This document shows positions 62,515-64,000 of a stretch of 64,000 bases of DNA, in pieces. The translations under genes and the position numbers were made by a program. Source of the stretch: Agrobacterium albertimagni AOL15 (GTDB taxonomy: Bacteria; Pseudomonadota; Alphaproteobacteria; Rhizobiales; Rhizobiaceae). The notes under the pieces are model-generated. The model saw only the letters and a list, made by a program, of their open reading frames with translations. It did not search any database and was not told where the DNA came from. Where the stretch lies: NCBI RefSeq assembly GCF_000300855.1, contig NZ_ALJF01000011.1, forward strand, positions 186,001 to 250,000. Direction: 5' to 3'. How positions within the stretch are numbered: position 1 is the first letter of the stretch; every line of letters begins with the position of its first letter.

Positions 62515-62985
62515 ATGCGCCGCCATCGGAAAGAGATCAGACACCGGAGCCGCGAGACCCTCATCGCGGTCGCGGCCCTTCTGTGTGCCGCGCCACTCTT
62601 TGCTACCCCGTCGGCTGCGCAGCAGCCCCAGGTCATTCCCGCGCCCGATCTCGGCGGCGGCGGCTTGATGACAGACACCTATCTCTGGCATGTCCGCGGC
62701 CTGCCGCCCGGCCAGCGCCTTCCCGTATACTCCGGCGCCGGTCCGAATTTCCGGATTATCCATGCCCTCGATGAGGGCACGCCGATCGAGCGCCTTTCCT
62801 GCCGCGATAGCCGCGGCGGCTATTGGTGCCGTGTCGCCACCGTCGACCGCGTCCGCATATCCGGCTGGGTCGACGGCCGCTTCCTGCTCGAGGAACCCGG
62901 TTTCGCGCCGCCGGACGACGTGCGCAATCCCTCCTTCGAGCCTGAAATCCTCATCGATCCCTTCGCCAGACCCAGGCGGCCCTGA
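62515..62985 (+). CDS. Secreted SH3-domain protein
   Basis: The protein is 156 residues. A basic N terminus and hydrophobic segment (LIAVAALLCAAPLFA, cut after PSAAQ) form a signal peptide. The mature part has one bacterial SH3-like domain: LWHVRGLPPGQRLPVYSGAGPNFRIIHAL, IERLSCRDSRGGYWCRVATVD and SGWVDGRFL, with two cysteines that could pair. Such domains bind cell-wall peptides or other ligands in the periplasm. AGGAG lies 6 bases before the ATG at 62515, which decides against the earlier ATG at 62491. The function is unknown. Confidence 0.85.
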   Translation: MRRHRKEIRHRSRETLIAVAALLCAAPLFATPSAAQQPQVIPAPDLGGGGLMTDTYLWHVRGLPPGQRLPVYSGAGPNFRIIHALDEGTPIERLSCRDSRGGYWCRVATVDRVRISGWVDGRFLLEEPGFAPPDDVRNPSFEPEILIDPFARPRRP

Positions 62986-63009
62986 ACGAGAAGGCACGCC
63001 CCACTCGCC

Positions 63010-63390
63010 CCGCCCCTCGCCGGGACGGTCCTGGTCGTACCGATGCTCCACCGGAAACTCCGGCAGCCAGCGCTCCCGTCGGATCGTCCAGAGCTCGTAG
63101 CTCGGCTGGAAGAGGTTGGTGTCGTCGAAGGAGCCGAGATTGAGTTCGACCTCGTCGCCGCTTCGATTGAAGACGCGCGATCCGCAGGTCGGGCAGAAGC
63201 AGCGACCGTCATACATCTGCGGCTCGCCGGTCACCTCCACCTGATTGTCCGCATAGATCGCCGCCGCTTAGAAAAGCGCGCCGTGATATTTCCGGCAATC
63301 GAGGCAATGGCAGATGCCGACCCGGTCGGGACCGCCCTTAGCCTCGAACCGCACCTTGCCGCAGGCGCAGCCGCCCGTCAGGATCGCCAT
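63010..63390 (-). pseudogene. GFA-family (DUF636) gene interrupted by an in-frame stop
   Basis: The minus strand encodes a glutathione-dependent formaldehyde-activating-like protein, starting at 63390 behind a strong GGGAGG. The first 40 residues (MAILTGGCACGKVRFEAKGG through CHCLDCRKYHGALF) carry four zinc cysteines. They are followed by one TAA at 63268-63270 and then, in the same frame, the rest of the domain: IYADNQVEVTGEPQMYDG, FCPTCGSRVFNRSGDE, VELNLGSFDD and YELWTIRRERWLP. A Ser codon (TCA) is the likely ancestor of the TAA. The frame also lacks a stop where the family normally ends and runs on antisense to the SH3 gene. The alternatives are a sequencing error or two unlinked fragments. 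Confidence 0.75.
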
Positions 63391-63434
63391 ATCCGTCCTC
63401 CCTTCAAGATTGCCACCACTCTGGCATAAACGAA

Positions 63435-63464
63435 AAATGGCCGCAGCTTTCGCTACGGCCATTT
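63435..63464 (-). terminator. Rho-independent terminator after transaldolase
   Basis: A 9-bp perfect stem AAATGGCCG/CGGCCATTT (63435-63443 and 63456-63464) is followed on the minus strand by T residues. It lies 34 bases past the transaldolase stop. Confidence 0.8.
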
Positions 63465-63497
63465 CCGAACTCTGAACTGCCGGATCGGTTTCCCGGA

Positions 63498-64000
63498 TCA
63501 GGCGGCAAGCGCCTTGGCGATCTGGCCGCGCAGCGTATCCATATCCTTGGCAAACCCGCGAATACCTTCGGCCAACTTCTCGGTCGCCATCGCGTCCTGG
63601 TTCATCGCCCAGCGGAAGGACTTTTCGTCGAGCGAGACATGCGGCTCGGCCTTGACGGTGTCGGGCGAGAGCGCGCGGGCAAGCGTGCCCTGGTCCGCAT
63701 TCAGCTCGTCGAGCAGCTGCGGGCTGATCGTCAGGCGGTCGCAACCGGCCAGCGCTTCGATTTCACCGGCATTGCGGAAGGAGGCGCCCATGACGATCGT
63801 GCCGATGCCGTTCGCCTTGTAGTAATTGTAGATCGAGCGGACGGAGACGACGCCCGGATCGGTCTCGGACGTGTAGTCCTCACCGGTCGACTTCTTGTAC
63901 CAGTCGAGGATACGGCCGACGAAGGGCGAAATCAGGAAGACCTTGGCTTCTGCGCAGGCAATCGCCTGGGCCTTGGAGAAGAGCAGCGTCAGATTGCAGT
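63498..64000 (-). CDS. tal: Transaldolase, C-terminal part (5' end outside window)
   Basis: The open frame continues to the window edge, giving about 167 residues. They match the C-terminal half of the 317-residue TalB-type transaldolase: [77 protein letters not shown] and [20 protein letters not shown]. It transfers a dihydroxyacetone unit in the non-oxidative pentose phosphate pathway. The Schiff-base lysine lies upstream of the visible part. It would process the xylulose-5-phosphate made by XylAB, although it is 27 kb away from those genes. Confidence 0.96.
   Translation of the reverse strand, partial: CNLTLLFSKAQAIACAEAKVFLISPFVGRILDWYKKSTGEDYTSETDPGVVSVRSIYNYYKANGIGTIVMGASFRNAGEIEALAGCDRLTISPQLLDELNADQGTLARALSPDTVKAEPHVSLDEKSFRWAMNQDAMATEKLAEGIRGFAKDMDTLRGQIAKALAA

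Noticed and set aside
62380..63000. Continuation of the GFA frame over the SH3 gene
   Set aside because: The sequence past about 63010 is antisense to a signal-peptide-bearing SH3 gene and does not resemble the GFA family.
1..64000. CRISPR arrays, tRNA genes, prophage or insertion sequences
   Set aside because: I found no regularly spaced repeats, no tRNA T-arm signature outside genes, and no transposase, integrase or phage protein motif.

Overview
The window looks like a chromosomal segment of a Rhizobiales alphaproteobacterium of the Rhizobium/Agrobacterium type. The grounds are the high GC content, the gltX-lysS pair, a type III ornithine/lysine decarboxylase behind a long structured leader, a SitABCD manganese importer with paired Mur-type boxes, many sugar ABC systems with LacI regulators, and mosaic GC-rich intergenic palindromes. 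Gene density is high. I see no tRNA, rRNA, CRISPR array, transposase, integrase or phage gene.

Layout. 1-4 kb: the end of a chemoreceptor, two outer-membrane beta-barrels, an unknown protein and an acetyltransferase. 4-8.5 kb: the decarboxylase with its leader RNA, a LysR regulator, and a DUF1007/NicO nickel-cobalt pair. 8.5-12.7 kb: a small membrane protein, an acetyltransferase, a DUF533 protein, KDPG aldolase and an overlapping CYTH-CHAD pair. 12.7-17.4 kb: a four-gene peptide/nickel-type ABC importer with a fused ATPase and a Zur-like box. 17.5-22.5 kb: TrhO, a GGDEF-EAL protein, and a nitroreductase with a divergent HxlR regulator.

22.5-37 kb is a sugar-catabolism block. It holds a GH1 beta-glucosidase, a Gfo/Idh/MocA oxidoreductase, an acetyltransferase, a sugar-phosphate isomerase/epimerase, a ribose-type ABC importer with a divergent LacI repressor, and a LacI-xylB-xylA operon. 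Three different candidate LacI-type operators are visible. 37-41 kb holds an EmrAB-type efflux operon with a divergent TetR repressor. 41-44 kb holds a TerC protein and an SLC13/RCK transporter. 44-47.3 kb holds gltX and lysS.

47.4-54.5 kb is the metal region. A His-rich, repeat-containing, membrane-anchored protein of unknown function diverges from sitABCD, and an orphan double-domain ArsA follows sitD. 54.5-62.4 kb holds an EamA transporter, a LysR regulator and a complete ydcSTUV-patD putrescine uptake and oxidation operon. The window ends with an SH3 protein, a GFA-family gene broken by one in-frame stop, and a truncated transaldolase.

No single locus is clearly a new system. The best candidates for something undescribed are the His-rich protein beside sitABCD, the Zur-like box in front of the fused-ATPase importer, and the orphan ArsA.
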